Notes under the pieces: model-generated
Database searches by the model: none
Seen by the model: only the letters and a program-made list of their open reading frames with translations
What the model was told of the DNA's origin: nothing
Part shown: piece by piece, positions 23,152 to 32,655 of the stretch
Layout: every line of letters begins with the position of its first letter
Position numbering within the stretch: position 1 is the first letter of the stretch
Assembly: GCF_047302425.1 (NCBI RefSeq)
Contig: NZ_CP154855.1
Location: 1,798,001 to 1,862,000, forward strand
DNA length: 64,000 nucleotides
DNA from: Oceanitalea sp047302425
GTDB lineage: Bacteria; Actinomycetota; Actinomycetes; Actinomycetales; Actinomycetaceae
Reading direction: 5' to 3'
Position numbers and translations under genes: made by a program

Positions 23152-25796
23152 CGGTCCGTCGGGAGGTCTGCGAGTTGCCACTTGTTCCCGTCGTACACGC
23201 CGATGAAGCGCCTGGTGCCATCGGGCAGGGTCTGCCACATCTCGGCGCCTTCGGGCACCCGCTTCAGCCCTTGGAGGGTGTACTCCGGGCCGTAGGCGTG
23301 CGCATGCCCGGCAAAGCCGTTCCCCCGGAATGGGTTGTTCTTCGCGAGCGCGTCCTTGAGGGTCTCAACCTCCGCCTCGCGTAGGGCCACTGCGGCCTCG
23401 AGGTCCGCGAGCGTCTCGGGGGAGGCGCCGGTGCGCACGGCGTCCTGTAGAGCGGCCTCGGCCCCGCGCACCCGGGAGTCAGCGAACTCCGTCCACGCCT
23501 GTGTCCGCTGCGTGCTGTCAGGCAGGCCGCGGATCTCGTCGAACAGGGAGCCAGACCCGTTGCGTGCTGGCAGGTCCATTGCCTCGTCCAGCATACCGAG
23601 GACGTCCGGCACCGTGTACGAGGAGAGGCCGCCCCCAATGTCCCCAGCGTGGAAGCGGATGCTGAACATCGACGTGTCCGGCGTGAACGGCGACCCTGGG
23701 TAACCCAAACCGAGCTGGTGGAAGATTCGCTGGACTGAGGGGTCGAGCATGTCTGCGGACCGCGCGACGAAGCCGGTGAAGGCATCTGCCCCGTACAGGC
23801 CCTTCTGGCCGTCGAGGTGACGGATGAGGTTCTCGTCGGCGAGAGCTTCGAAGATCTTCGTATCGAGCTCCCGGTGGATAAGCTCCGGCCGGACGACCTT
23901 CTCCATGATGTCCCCGGGCATGATCGGGGGCATCTGCGAACGGATCTCCACCAGGGCACGGACCTGGCCGGAGGTCAGCTCGTCCAGCGGGGTGGCGATC
24001 AGCTCGCCGAGCCGGGCGCGGGAGAGCCCGTGACGTTCGAGGACCTCGCGGAAGGCGGGGCTCGCCAGGACCTCGCTCATCGAGCGCTGCGGCTCGATGG
24101 CATCCGTGTCGTACCGGGCCGTACCGCCCGGGGGTGGTGCGTCACCGCCGTTGACGTCAGCTGTTGCACCGTCGTCGGCACCGCGGGTGACGTCGTCGGC
24201 GACGTCGCTGGGCGTCAGCTCGTCGACAAGGGTGCCGGAGCCCGCACCAGAACTGGCGGAGCCGCCTTGGCGCGGGGTACCGGAGTCCACGATCGTGTTA
24301 CGTGCGCCACTTCCCCCATCAGGCCCGGAGGACCCGCTCGTGGGTGCGTCAGTCCCGCCCGCGTGGGGAGCCGGGGAGTGCGACGGGGAGCCGGTGTAGC
24401 CCTCGGGGCTGGTGCCGGCGCCACCGGGCTGGTCGGACCCGCCGGGCTGGCTTGGTCCGGGCTGACCGGACCCGCCCGGCTGGGCTCCGTCGGTGAGGTT
24501 GTCGCTGACGCCGCCGGCGTTGACGGGGACCGGCTCGGGCGCGGGGGCCTCGGCGGGCTGCTCGCGGACAGGCGCGGCGTCGGGGTCGCGCACGGGCGCC
24601 GTGTCGGTGCTCGGGGCGTCGTAGTCGGTGCCGCGGCCGCCGCCGGGCACGTCGCCGGTGTCGAAGCGGGTGGGGAAGTCGGGAACCTCGAGGTTGCGCA
24701 GGCCGTCGGTGAGGCCGTTGAAGAGGTTGGAGATGGTGGGCGCGATGGCCCGGCCACCGCGGATGCCGAGTGCCACGGGGTCGACGAAGTCGAGCACGTT
24801 GTTCGCGCGAGTCAGCCAGCTCGCCCCGCGCCCGGCGCGTCCGGCGGTGGACCCGCCCTTGATGGAGGAGACTGCGGCGCCACCGGGGATGATGGCGGTG
24901 ACGACGTTGAACGCGGTGCCGCCCAGGGCGCGTCCGTAGTCGCCCTCGGCCCACGCGTCCCACATGATGATGCCCTTGCCCATGCCGGCCCACGCCTCGC
25001 CGGGCGGGATGTCGCCCAGGCCGACGAGTGAGCCGATGGCGTTCCACGTGCTGCCCAGGGTCTCGGTGGAGAAGCCGTTGCCGTCGATGCCGACGAGCAG
25101 GCCCAGACCCTCGACGGTGCCCCACACGCCCTCGACGAGGACGCCGTCCCACACGAAGCGCTTGACCTCCACGGCCGCGGCCTTGGGGCAGTGGTCCTTG
25201 CGGTCCACGGCGGAGCCCCACGGCATCGCGACGTCGCTGCTCAGCTCGCTGACGCCGTAGCCCAGGGGGTCGTTCTCGCTGGTCGCCGCGCGCCACGGGG
25301 CCGCGCAGTACAGCGCCCGGATGGCGTTGGCGCACCGGCGCTCGGCGTCCCACAGCGCCACCTGCTGGGTGTTCACCCGGTTGACCAGCGCCGTGTTCTC
25401 GTCGACCAGGTCCTGGTCGTACTCCCACTCGGCGTTGCCGGAGATCCTCTCGCGGAAGGCGTAGGCGTCGGCCCGCACCGCGTCCAGGGCGGACTTGATC
25501 GGGCGGATCTCGGCGGCGAAGTCGCTGAGCGCGGTGGCCACGGACTCGAGCGCGTCGCCGAAGTCGCGGGACTTGGTCTCCACCTCGTCCATCACCGCGA
25601 GCAGCTGGGCGGCCTCGGGCGCCTCGTAGTGCGCCGCCAGCCCGCGCCACTCGGCCACGACGCCCGCGCCGTTGTCGCGCACCGCCCCGGCCTTGGTCCG
25701 CAGCGTCGAGGCGCCCGCCTCGACCGCGTCGGGGTCCAGGTCCTGGCCCGGGATCGCCGAGGGGTTGATCCCCGACGCGTAGCACATGTCCGTCAT
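23148..25796 (-). CDS. WXG-headed polymorphic toxin, type VII secreted (882 aa)
   Basis: The N-terminal ~110 residues form a helical WXG100-like domain (VVAEWRGLAAHYEAPEAAQL) used as a type VII export signal. The middle (about 200-380) contains Gly/Ala hydrophobic stretches such as GTAFNVVTAIIPGGAAV. Residues about 382-560 are a Pro/Gly/Ser-rich linker (QPGGSGQPGPSQPGGSDQPG). The C-terminal ~320 residues are the likely toxic module, ending in GLGYPGSPFTPD near 692 and PFRGNGFAGHAHAYGPEY near 823. I cannot assign the enzymatic activity. The stop overlaps the first immunity gene, and the start overlaps the DUF6507-like gene (ATGA). Confidence 0.75.
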   Translation of the reverse strand: MTDMCYASGINPSAIPGQDLDPDAVEAGASTLRTKAGAVRDNGAGVVAEWRGLAAHYEAPEAAQLLAVMDEVETKSRDFGDALESVATALSDFAAEIRPIKSALDAVRADAYAFRERISGNAEWEYDQDLVDENTALVNRVNTQQVALWDAERRCANAIRALYCAAPWRAATSENDPLGYGVSELSSDVAMPWGSAVDRKDHCPKAAAVEVKRFVWDGVLVEGVWGTVEGLGLLVGIDGNGFSTETLGSTWNAIGSLVGLGDIPPGEAWAGMGKGIIMWDAWAEGDYGRALGGTAFNVVTAIIPGGAAVSSIKGGSTAGRAGRGASWLTRANNVLDFVDPVALGIRGGRAIAPTISNLFNGLTDGLRNLEVPDFPTRFDTGDVPGGGRGTDYDAPSTDTAPVRDPDAAPVREQPAEAPAPEPVPVNAGGVSDNLTDGAQPGGSGQPGPSQPGGSDQPGGAGTSPEGYTGSPSHSPAPHAGGTDAPTSGSSGPDGGSGARNTIVDSGTPRQGGSASSGAGSGTLVDELTPSDVADDVTRGADDGATADVNGGDAPPPGGTARYDTDAIEPQRSMSEVLASPAFREVLERHGLSRARLGELIATPLDELTSGQVRALVEIRSQMPPIMPGDIMEKVVRPELIHRELDTKIFEALADENLIRHLDGQKGLYGADAFTGFVARSADMLDPSVQRIFHQLGLGYPGSPFTPDTSMFSIRFHAGDIGGGLSSYTVPDVLGMLDEAMDLPARNGSGSLFDEIRGLPDSTQRTQAWTEFADSRVRGAEAALQDAVRTGASPETLADLEAAVALREAEVETLKDALAKNNPFRGNGFAGHAHAYGPEYTLQGLKRVPEGAEMWQTLPDGTRRFIGVYDGNKWQLADLPTDR

Positions 25797-26161
25797 TGCC
25801 CCTCCGGGCTCCCCGTGCCCGCACCCGCGGGCGCCCAGACCTCGGTACCGCCGGCGGCCGCGGCCGCGGCCTGCACCTCACCGGCCATCTCGAGGTCACC
25901 GTCGATGTAGGCGCGCGTCGCTGCGCTGGCACCACCGACGGCGTTGTTGATGCGCGTGCCGATCGACTCCAGCGTGGGCGCGTAGTGCTCGAAGAACCCG
26001 ATGAGGGCGTCGGCGATGACCGGGCTGTTGCCGGTACCGGCGGCCGCGGCCTCGGCAGCCGGCGGCAGCTCGTCGATCGTCCCGGACAGCAGGTCAGCCG
26101 CCGTCCCCACGGACGTCAGCACCGTCCCGACCCCCTCGGGGGTGATCCTCCAGCCCGCCAC
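25793..26161 (-). CDS. DUF6507/EspC-like small type VII protein
   Basis: The 122-residue protein starts MAGWRITPEGVGTVLTSVG and is helical and alanine-rich, with a WR-G motif near the start and the segment AYIDGDLEMAGEVQ. This is typical of EspC/DUF6507-like partners encoded beside ESX substrates. Its stop overlaps the toxin start, so it probably pairs with the toxin's N-terminal domain as a chaperone or co-substrate. Confidence 0.65.
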   Translation of the reverse strand: MAGWRITPEGVGTVLTSVGTAADLLSGTIDELPPAAEAAAAGTGNSPVIADALIGFFEHYAPTLESIGTRINNAVGGASAATRAYIDGDLEMAGEVQAAAAAAGGTEVWAPAGAGTGSPEGQ

Positions 26162-26165
26162 TGTG

Positions 26166-26480
26166 TCAGCCGATCGCGTCGACGGCGCTCTTGGCCCGGC
26201 TCAGCGTGGACTGGGCCGTGGCGTCGGTCTTGGTCAGCGACTCACGCAGGGTGCGGATGATCGTGCGCACCTCCTGGGCGACGGCGTTCCACCGGGCCTC
26301 CTTGGCGGCGTACTCCTCCGAGACACCGGTGGCCTCGTAGTCCGCCATCGCGGCCTTGACGTCGGAGTCGCGCTGGTCGATGAGGGACTCCAGGCGCGCG
26401 GCGACGCGGTTGAAGTTCTCCTGGGCCGTCTGCGAGGCGGCCTCGTCGTAGTCGCGGCGGTCGGCAGCGTTTCCGGTCAT
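26166..26480 (-). CDS. ESAT-6/WXG100-like protein
   Basis: The 104-residue helical-hairpin protein (AAARLESLIDQRDSDVKA-like first helix, turn near YEATGVSEEY, then ARWNAVAQEVRTIIRTLRE) resembles pore-forming ESAT-6 family members of actinomycetes. It has no signal peptide, as expected of a type VII substrate. It lies 4 bp upstream of the DUF6507-like gene and 11 bp downstream of another WXG100 gene. Confidence 0.7.
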   Translation of the reverse strand: MTGNAADRRDYDEAASQTAQENFNRVAARLESLIDQRDSDVKAAMADYEATGVSEEYAAKEARWNAVAQEVRTIIRTLRESLTKTDATAQSTLSRAKSAVDAIG

Positions 26481-26491
26481 GTCGTTTCCCC

Positions 26492-26827
26492 TCAGCCTCG
26501 GGCGCTGAAGCGCGCGGCGTCGAATGCGGTGGCGGACTCGGTCGCCCGGGTCTCGTCAGCCATCTGCTGGTCACCCTCGATGAAGGTGCGGTCCATGCCG
26601 GCGATACCGGTGAGGACCGAGGACAGCGCGTGGTTGAGGTCCACCGAGATCCGGTCGGTCTCCGACTTGAACCGGTCGAACGCGGCGCGTCCGGCGCCGT
26701 TGAACTTGCCCTGCAGCGGCTCGGCGGCCGCGGCGAGCTCGCGGACGAGGGCACCGAGGTCCTCGTTGGAGCTCGACGTCTTCTTGGTCAGCGTCCCGAG
26801 GACGTCCGACCCCATGGCGAACTTCAT
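26492..26827 (-). CDS. WXG100 family protein
   Basis: The 111-residue protein starts MKFAMGSDVLGTLTKKTSSS at ATG 26827, behind a strong GGGAGGGGAAGG ribosome binding site. It has two amphipathic helices around a turn at LQGKFNGAGRAAFDRF. The usual Trp-x-Gly is replaced by Phe-Asn-Gly, but size and hairpin layout fit. Together with the ESAT-6-like protein it forms a plausible secreted heterodimer. The 84-bp gap upstream and the strong ribosome binding site suggest high expression. Confidence 0.7.
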   Translation of the reverse strand: MKFAMGSDVLGTLTKKTSSSNEDLGALVRELAAAAEPLQGKFNGAGRAAFDRFKSETDRISVDLNHALSSVLTGIAGMDRTFIEGDQQMADETRATESATAFDAARFSARG

Positions 26828-26911
26828 GACCTTCCCCTCCCGATCGGGTCCAGCGGCTTGGACCGCTACGGTGCACGATGCTGACACAGGCCCGGGGGAG
26901 GGACCAAGGGA

Positions 26912-27538
26912 TCAGCCGTGTTTCGCATGGGGAGAGGTCCCCATGGACACGAGCACGCGCATGGTCTCCGCTGCGACGGCGACGCCGGCCCGGTGCGCGT
27001 CGGCCAGCGATCGTGCGGTTTCCGGGCCGGGGACGTCACCGCCGGCGGCGAGCGCGCGGCTGCGGTGCAGCGGCACGAGTGGGGCGTCGAGCCCGAGCCG
27101 GCGCGCCGTCGCGAGCAGTGCGGCACCCGGCAGCGCGGTGCCCGTGACGGCGACGGGGACGACGACGCAGCGCCCGTGCGCCCCGCCGTCCCGGACCGCC
27201 GTGGCCGCCGCCGTCAGGCCGGCCGCGTGCGCCCCGCAGACGAGGACGCACGCGCCGGGAAGGTGTGCCGCCGCGCCCACCAGCGACCCGGCGTCGTGCA
27301 GCTCGAGGTCCGCTGCCGGGACGGGCGGGGCGGAGGGGAGCCGGGCCGCGAGGGAGCCGCCCCCGTGGTCGAGCAGGGCCACGCGCCGGTGCCCGTACGT
27401 CGTCAACGCCCACCACAGCAGCCCGGTGACCGTCGTCGTGCCGACGCCGCCGGCCACGCCCGCCACGGTGACGCGCGCGCCGGGTGGCACGGGGGCGTCG
27501 AGCCAGCGGCGTGCCTCGGGCGGGACGACGACGCTCAC
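26912..27538 (-). CDS. ParA/MinD-like protein with degenerate P-loop
   Basis: From the GTG at 27538 the 208-residue protein contains a MinD-like nucleotide loop VAGVAGGVGTTTVTGLL and a strand VALLDHGGGS. The canonical loop is KGGxGKTT, and here both lysines are lost (A and T). It is GC-rich and alanine-rich throughout. MinD-like proteins accompany many ESX loci, but ATP hydrolysis by this one is doubtful. Its start overlaps the stop of the 119-residue gene. Confidence 0.65.
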   Translation of the reverse strand: MSVVVPPEARRWLDAPVPPGARVTVAGVAGGVGTTTVTGLLWWALTTYGHRRVALLDHGGGSLAARLPSAPPVPAADLELHDAGSLVGAAAHLPGACVLVCGAHAAGLTAAATAVRDGGAHGRCVVVPVAVTGTALPGAALLATARRLGLDAPLVPLHRSRALAAGGDVPGPETARSLADAHRAGVAVAAETMRVLVSMGTSPHAKHG

Positions 27539-27894
27539 TCGCCGTCCTGGACCACGCACGCGCCGCCGAGCACGGCGGCGAGCTCGTAGGCGACGGCCAC
27601 CCCGACCCTGCCGCGCTCGCCCCACGGGGCGACGGCCTCCACCCACCACACCGGGTCGGGGAGGCTCGGGGCGTCGGGCAGCAGCCGTCCGATCTCCGCG
27701 CGGTTGGCGACGTCGTTGGGCTGCCACACGCTGAGCACCGCGTCGTCCCCGGTCCCGTCGCCGGTGCACAGCTCGTGGACCGCGCCGCCGTAGAGGGTGC
27801 GGACCCGCAGCTGGTCGTCCACGGCCGCGCCGGCCCGCAGGAGCGCCTCGACGTCCGGCGGGGTGGGGGACAGGACGACGATCTCACGAGGCAT
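27535..27894 (-). CDS. Small protein of unknown function in ESX operon
   Basis: From ATG 27894 the 119-residue protein begins MPREIVVLSPTPPDVEALLR and contains VHELCTGDGTGDDAVLSVWQ, PDPVWWVEAVAPWGERG and a hydrophobic C-terminal helix (GVAVAYELAAVLGGACVV). It overlaps EccC by 11 bp and the following ParA-like gene by 4 bp, so it is translated as part of the secretion operon. No family is recognised; a small adaptor is possible. Confidence 0.6.
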   Translation of the reverse strand: MPREIVVLSPTPPDVEALLRAGAAVDDQLRVRTLYGGAVHELCTGDGTGDDAVLSVWQPNDVANRAEIGRLLPDAPSLPDPVWWVEAVAPWGERGRVGVAVAYELAAVLGGACVVQDGE

Positions 27895-30800
27895 GGGGGC
27901 CACCTTCCGGGAAGAGGGCGAACTGGGCGAGGTGCGGCCGCTCGCCGCGGCGCAGCACCTTGGCGCGGCCCGCGGGCAGCGCCTCGGCGTAGGTGCCGGG
28001 GAAGACCTGGCCCTCGCTGCGGTCGCCGGCCATGAGGACGCCGGTCCCGCCGGTGTCCCGCAGCGCCTGGAGGATCGGGTCGTACAGGGCGCGGGAGGCG
28101 CCGGCCACGGGACGGGTGAGCAGGACGTGCAGGCGCAGGTCGCGGGCTGCGGGCAGGTAGGGCCGCAGCGGGCCGAGCGGGTCGGTCCCGCCGGAGGCGA
28201 GGATGTCGTAGTCGTCGACGACGACGACGATCCGCGGGCCGGTCACCGGGCCCTTGCCGGTGCGGTTCTCCAGCTCCGCGGCGATCGACGTCGCGAGCGA
28301 CAAGGCGAGCGGCGCACTCGTCGCGAGCCCGCCGAGGTACTCCTCGGGGCAGACCTCGGCCAGGCCGCCGCGCACGTCGCACACGGCGACGACGAGCTCG
28401 TCGGGGGTCGCACGGTCGACGAGGCCGGTGATCGCCCCGCGCAGCAGCGTCGTCTTGCCGCACCGGGTGTCGCCGAAGACGAGGAGGTGCTGGTCGCGTC
28501 CGGTGACGTCGAGCAGCTCGTAGCCCATGGTGTCCTGGCGCAGGCCGAGGGGGACGGCGTCGGGCTCGTCGAGCGGGTCGGGCAGCTCGGCGGGGGACAA
28601 CTCGGTGGGCAGCAGCCGGATCGGCGGGGCGGCCGGCCCGCCCCAGGCCTCGGCGACGGCGTGGGCGAGATCCTCGACGGCGCCACCGACCGGGCGGGCG
28701 TCGTCGTCCGTGGTCTCCAGGACGGGCAGGGCGACCTGCGCGAAGCGCTGGTCCTCGGTGAGCACCCGCCCGGGCTGGTCGGCGCGCAGCGTCGCGGAGA
28801 GCTTGCGCCCGATGCTCGACTCGGCCGGGTCGTTGAGCCGCAGCTCCACCCGGGTGCCGACGAGCGACTGGGTGTTCATCCGCAGCTCGTTGAAGCGGGT
28901 CATCGTCGCGACGACGTGGATGCCGTAGCTCCCGCCGCGCTGGAGGAGCTCGGTGAGCGGCTCGTCGAGCTCCTCGAACTCCGTGCGCGTCGCGCCGATC
29001 CCCTCGACGAGGAGGACGACGTCGGCGGCCGCCAGCTCGGGCACCCGCCCGGCCGCGTGCTCGGCGCGCAGCATCGCCAGGGAGTCGATGTCGTGGGCGG
29101 CGAAGACCCGCTCGCGCTGGGCGAGCATCCCGTGGAGCTCCTCGAGGAGCCGGCGCAGCCGCTCGCGGCTGGCGCGGGTGGCCACGCCCCCGACGTGCGG
29201 GAAGGACTGGATGCGGCCCAGGCCGCCGCCGCTGAGGTCCATGCCGTAGACGGCGACCTCGCGCGGGGTGTGGGTGAGGGAGAGGGACGCGGCGAGCGTC
29301 CACAGCAGGGTCGTGCGCCCCGACTGCGGGGCGCCGATGATCGCCACGTGCCCGCCGGCGCGGGTGAGGTCGAGGGTCCACGGCTCCTGGCGCTGGCGGC
29401 CGGGGTCGTCGAGGACGCCGAGCGGTGCGCGCAGGCCGCCGCGGGCGGACTCCGCCTGCAGGCCGCGGCCCGGCACGTGGCCGACGGGCCCGAGGACCTC
29501 ACCGAGCGCGACGGTCGTGGGCAGCGGGTCGAGCCACACCGGGCGGGTGGGGGTGGCCGCGCCGGAGAGCCGCTCGACGATGACGTCGACGAGCGTGGCA
29601 CCGGTGGTCGGGCGCACGAGCTCCGGCTCGGCGGAGGCGTCGCCGTCGTCCAGCCCGTTGAGCCGGGCGACGCCCTGGTAGACGGGCAGCCGCAGCGGTC
29701 GCGGGGTGTGCTCGGTCGTGGGCTCGGGTGCCACGTGCACCGGCCCGGAGACGTAGGCGGCGCGGAAGCGCTGGTAGACGGTCGTGTCGACCTTGAGGTA
29801 GCCGAAGCCGGGGACGGCGGGCAGGTGGAAGGCGTCGGGGGAGTCGAGGACCACCTGGCTCTCGGCCTCGGAGAAGGTCCGCAGGCCCAGGCGGTAGGAC
29901 AGGTAGGTGTCCAGGCCGCGGAGCTTGCCCGCCTCGATGCGCTGGCTGGACAGCAGCAGGTGGATGCCGATGGACCGGCCGATGCGCCCGATGGTGAGGA
30001 GCAGGTCGACGAAGTCGGGGTCCGCGGTGAGCAGCTCGCCGAACTCGTCGATGACCACGAGGAGGTGGGGCAGGGCGGGCAGGTCGGGGCGGCTGGTGGC
30101 CCGCAGCTCGCGGTAGTGGGTGATCGACGGTGAGCTGCCCGCGTCACGGAGCACCTGCTGGCGGCGGACCACCTCCCCGGCGATCGAGGCGCGGGCCCGC
30201 TCGGTGAGGCCGGCGTCGTCGGCGAGGTTGTCGATGATCCCGGCCACGTGCGGGAGCGTGGCGAAGGGCGCGAAGGCGGCCCCGCCCTTGTAGTCGACGA
30301 GGATCATCGACAGGTCCTCGGGCGGGTGGGACAGCGCGAGGGCCGCGACGAGCGTGCGGAGCATCTCGCTCTTGCCCGAGCCGGTCGCCCCGACGCACAG
30401 GCCGTGCGGGCCCATGCCGAGCTGGGCGGACTCCTTGAGGTCGAGCAGGACCGGCCGGCCGGCGTCGTCCAGGCCGATCGGCACGCGCAGGAAGTCGCGC
30501 GAGGAGCGCGGCCGCCACCCGGCCGCCGGGTCCAGCCGGGTCGGGTCGCCGATGCCGATGAGGTCGCCGACGCCGATGGCGGCCTGCGTGGCCTCCTCGG
30601 TCTCGCTCACGCTCAGCCGCAGCGGGGTCAGCGCCCGGCACAGGCCCTCGAGGAGGGCGGGCGGGACGTCGTCGAGGACGGCGTGGACGGCGGGGGTGCC
30701 CTCCTCGCGCAGGTCCTCGACCGTCAGCGCGCCCGCGGCGTCGACGGTGACGCGCACGGCGACGTCGGAGGGCTCGTCGAGGCGGTCGGCGAGGAGGTGG

Positions 30801-31852
30801 ACGACCGTGACGCCGAGGGCCGCCGGGGTGAGCGCCTCGTCGACGTGCGGCAGGGTGCCGGCGACCTCACCGTGCTCGTCGGCGAGCACGAGCATGCGGG
30901 GTCCGAAGCGGGCGATTGGGCCGGCGGAGCTGCGCTGGGCGGAGGCCACGCGCTGGGCGCGCTCGGCGAGCTCGGGGCCGACGACCCGGATGAGGGAGGC
31001 GAGGTCGGGGGTGACGCGGCGGACCGGCACCGGGCCGTCGAGCAGCTCGTCGTCCACGAGGTGCGGCACGGCCCCGAGCGCGGCCCAGTCGGCCGCGCGC
31101 TCGGGGGAGTGGGTGAGGGCGAGGACGAGGTCGTCGGGGGCGTGGAGGGCCAGCGCCTGGGCGAGCAGGGCGCGGGCGACCGCCAGCGTCTGCTCCCGCG
31201 GGCCGATGACGGCGACCTCCCCGGCGAGGTCGAGCGGCACCGGCACGGGCAGCTGGTGGACGGTCGCGTAGCGCTGGGCGATGCCCTCCGCCTCGGCGAG
31301 CATCGTCGGGTCGAAGGGCTGGGTGGGGTTGGGGTCCTCGGGCAGCGTCACCGGGAACCAGGCCCGGTCACCGGTCCCCACCCGCAGGTGGAGGAAGTCG
31401 CGGTCGGCGCGGCGGCGCTCCCACCGGCGCGCCGGGTTGCGCACGACGTCGGGCAGCGCGGCGGGGTCGGGGTGGACGCTGCGGGCGTGCTCGCGAACAC
31501 GGTCGGCCCGCTCGCGCAGGTCCCCGCGCAGGGACTCGAGGTAGTCGAGGTACCGCTCGCGCTGCGTGCGGCGGTTGCGGGCGGCCTGCCCGCGCTGGGT
31601 CAGTGCCATGCCCACCCCGCCGACGATCGCGACGACGAGGATGACGATGCCGAGGAGCACGAACAGCGGGTTGTTGCGCAGCACCATCATCATCGTCATG
31701 GACGCGAGCGCGCCGACGACCGGCAGGAGCGCCTGGAGCGGCAGGCCGCCGCCGGACTCCCCGAGCGGCGGCGGCGGGGAGACGGCGACCGGCTCGGCGT
31801 CGGCCACCGGGGGCACGACACGGGCCGGGCGGTGCACCTGCTCGAGGGTCAT
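27884..31852 (-). CDS. eccC: Type VII secretion ATPase EccC
   Basis: The 1322-residue protein is the motor and substrate receptor of ESX systems. Two membrane helices lie at about residues 39-60 and 65-86, followed by three FtsK/SpoIIIE ATPase domains. Domain 1 has Walker A GATGSGKSE at 488-496, DYKGGAAF and Walker B VVIDEFGEL near 600. Domain 2 has GAPQSGRTT at 840, with arginine replacing the lysine. Domain 3 has GDTRCGKTT at 1127. A single-chain EccC of this length is usual. The start ATG at 31852 overlaps the MinD-like gene stop. Confidence 0.95.
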   Translation of the reverse strand: MTLEQVHRPARVVPPVADAEPVAVSPPPPLGESGGGLPLQALLPVVGALASMTMMMVLRNNPLFVLLGIVILVVAIVGGVGMALTQRGQAARNRRTQRERYLDYLESLRGDLRERADRVREHARSVHPDPAALPDVVRNPARRWERRRADRDFLHLRVGTGDRAWFPVTLPEDPNPTQPFDPTMLAEAEGIAQRYATVHQLPVPVPLDLAGEVAVIGPREQTLAVARALLAQALALHAPDDLVLALTHSPERAADWAALGAVPHLVDDELLDGPVPVRRVTPDLASLIRVVGPELAERAQRVASAQRSSAGPIARFGPRMLVLADEHGEVAGTLPHVDEALTPAALGVTVVHLLADRLDEPSDVAVRVTVDAAGALTVEDLREEGTPAVHAVLDDVPPALLEGLCRALTPLRLSVSETEEATQAAIGVGDLIGIGDPTRLDPAAGWRPRSSRDFLRVPIGLDDAGRPVLLDLKESAQLGMGPHGLCVGATGSGKSEMLRTLVAALALSHPPEDLSMILVDYKGGAAFAPFATLPHVAGIIDNLADDAGLTERARASIAGEVVRRQQVLRDAGSSPSITHYRELRATSRPDLPALPHLLVVIDEFGELLTADPDFVDLLLTIGRIGRSIGIHLLLSSQRIEAGKLRGLDTYLSYRLGLRTFSEAESQVVLDSPDAFHLPAVPGFGYLKVDTTVYQRFRAAYVSGPVHVAPEPTTEHTPRPLRLPVYQGVARLNGLDDGDASAEPELVRPTTGATLVDVIVERLSGAATPTRPVWLDPLPTTVALGEVLGPVGHVPGRGLQAESARGGLRAPLGVLDDPGRQRQEPWTLDLTRAGGHVAIIGAPQSGRTTLLWTLAASLSLTHTPREVAVYGMDLSGGGLGRIQSFPHVGGVATRASRERLRRLLEELHGMLAQRERVFAAHDIDSLAMLRAEHAAGRVPELAAADVVLLVEGIGATRTEFEELDEPLTELLQRGGSYGIHVVATMTRFNELRMNTQSLVGTRVELRLNDPAESSIGRKLSATLRADQPGRVLTEDQRFAQVALPVLETTDDDARPVGGAVEDLAHAVAEAWGGPAAPPIRLLPTELSPAELPDPLDEPDAVPLGLRQDTMGYELLDVTGRDQHLLVFGDTRCGKTTLLRGAITGLVDRATPDELVVAVCDVRGGLAEVCPEEYLGGLATSAPLALSLATSIAAELENRTGKGPVTGPRIVVVVDDYDILASGGTDPLGPLRPYLPAARDLRLHVLLTRPVAGASRALYDPILQALRDTGGTGVLMAGDRSEGQVFPGTYAEALPAGRAKVLRRGERPHLAQFALFPEGGPHAS

Positions 31853-32655
31853 GCCGCCTCCCCGAGGGACGCGCGCAGCAGCGCGGCGGCCGCCGCGGCG
31901 TAGGCGGCCCGGGCACTGAGCCCCAGCCGTGCCGCGGCCGCTCCGCCGGCGCCGAGGGCGGCCACATGCGGGAGGCGCAGGACCGGGACGGGGGCCAGGT
32001 CCGCGACGACGGCGGCGCTCGCCCCGCCCGTCCCGCCGACGTCGACGAGCACGAGGTGGACCGGTGCGGCGCCGTCGGCGGCGAGCGCGGCGGCCAGGGC
32101 GAGGCCGCGCTCGGCCGGCCCGCGGTCCGCCCGCGCGAGGATGGCGACGGCGTGGGACGAGGCGGCCACCTCGCGTCCCTGCGGGAGGTCGCGCACGCCC
32201 CAGTCGGTGAGGACGACGTCGAAGAACCGTCCCGCGCCGCTGATGACCGGCACCCAGTCCGCCCGGGTGGCGGGGGCCGCGCCGTCGCCCACGGCGAGGA
32301 GACCGGACGCGGTGCGCGGGCCGAGGTCGCGGAGCTGCCCGGCGCGGGTGGCCCCGGCGGCGCGGCGCGCGGCGTGCGCGAGGGAGGGCGGGTCGCTGAG
32401 CCCGGCGGCGGCGGCGAGGGCGCCACCGCCGCGCGCGGCGTCGACGAGCAGCACCTCGCCGTGGCGGCGGACGGCGAGCGCGGCGCCGAGGCGCGCCGTC
32501 GTCGTCGTGGCGCCCGCACCGCCGTCGGCCTGGAGGATCGACAGGCGCCGGCTCGTGGGCACGGCCCGGCGTAGCTCCCCGTCGGCCGTGGTGAGCCGGC
32601 GCAGGAGCGCGGGGGCGCCCGTCGCGACGCGCAGCGGGTCGGCCAGGGCCGGCAT
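31849..32655 (-). CDS. MinD-like protein with degenerate P-loop, ESX-associated
   Basis: This 268-residue protein has a ParA/MinD layout: SILQADGGAGATTTTARLG corresponds to the deviant Walker A, VLLVDAARGGGALAAAAGL to the switch I region and VVLTDWGVRDLP to the A-prime strand. Both P-loop lysines are missing (D and A). It is sandwiched between eccD and eccC with overlaps at both ends, so it is an integral part of the secretion unit, perhaps a non-catalytic scaffold. Confidence 0.75.
   Translation of the reverse strand: MPALADPLRVATGAPALLRRLTTADGELRRAVPTSRRLSILQADGGAGATTTTARLGAALAVRRHGEVLLVDAARGGGALAAAAGLSDPPSLAHAARRAAGATRAGQLRDLGPRTASGLLAVGDGAAPATRADWVPVISGAGRFFDVVLTDWGVRDLPQGREVAASSHAVAILARADRGPAERGLALAAALAADGAAPVHLVLVDVGGTGGASAAVVADLAPVPVLRLPHVAALGAGGAAAARLGLSARAAYAAAAAALLRASLGEAA

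Noticed and set aside
23148..25796. Assigning the toxin tip to the NAD-degrading TNT family or an ADP-ribosyltransferase
   Set aside because: Neither the TNT signature nor an R-S-E arrangement can be seen with confidence; activity left open.
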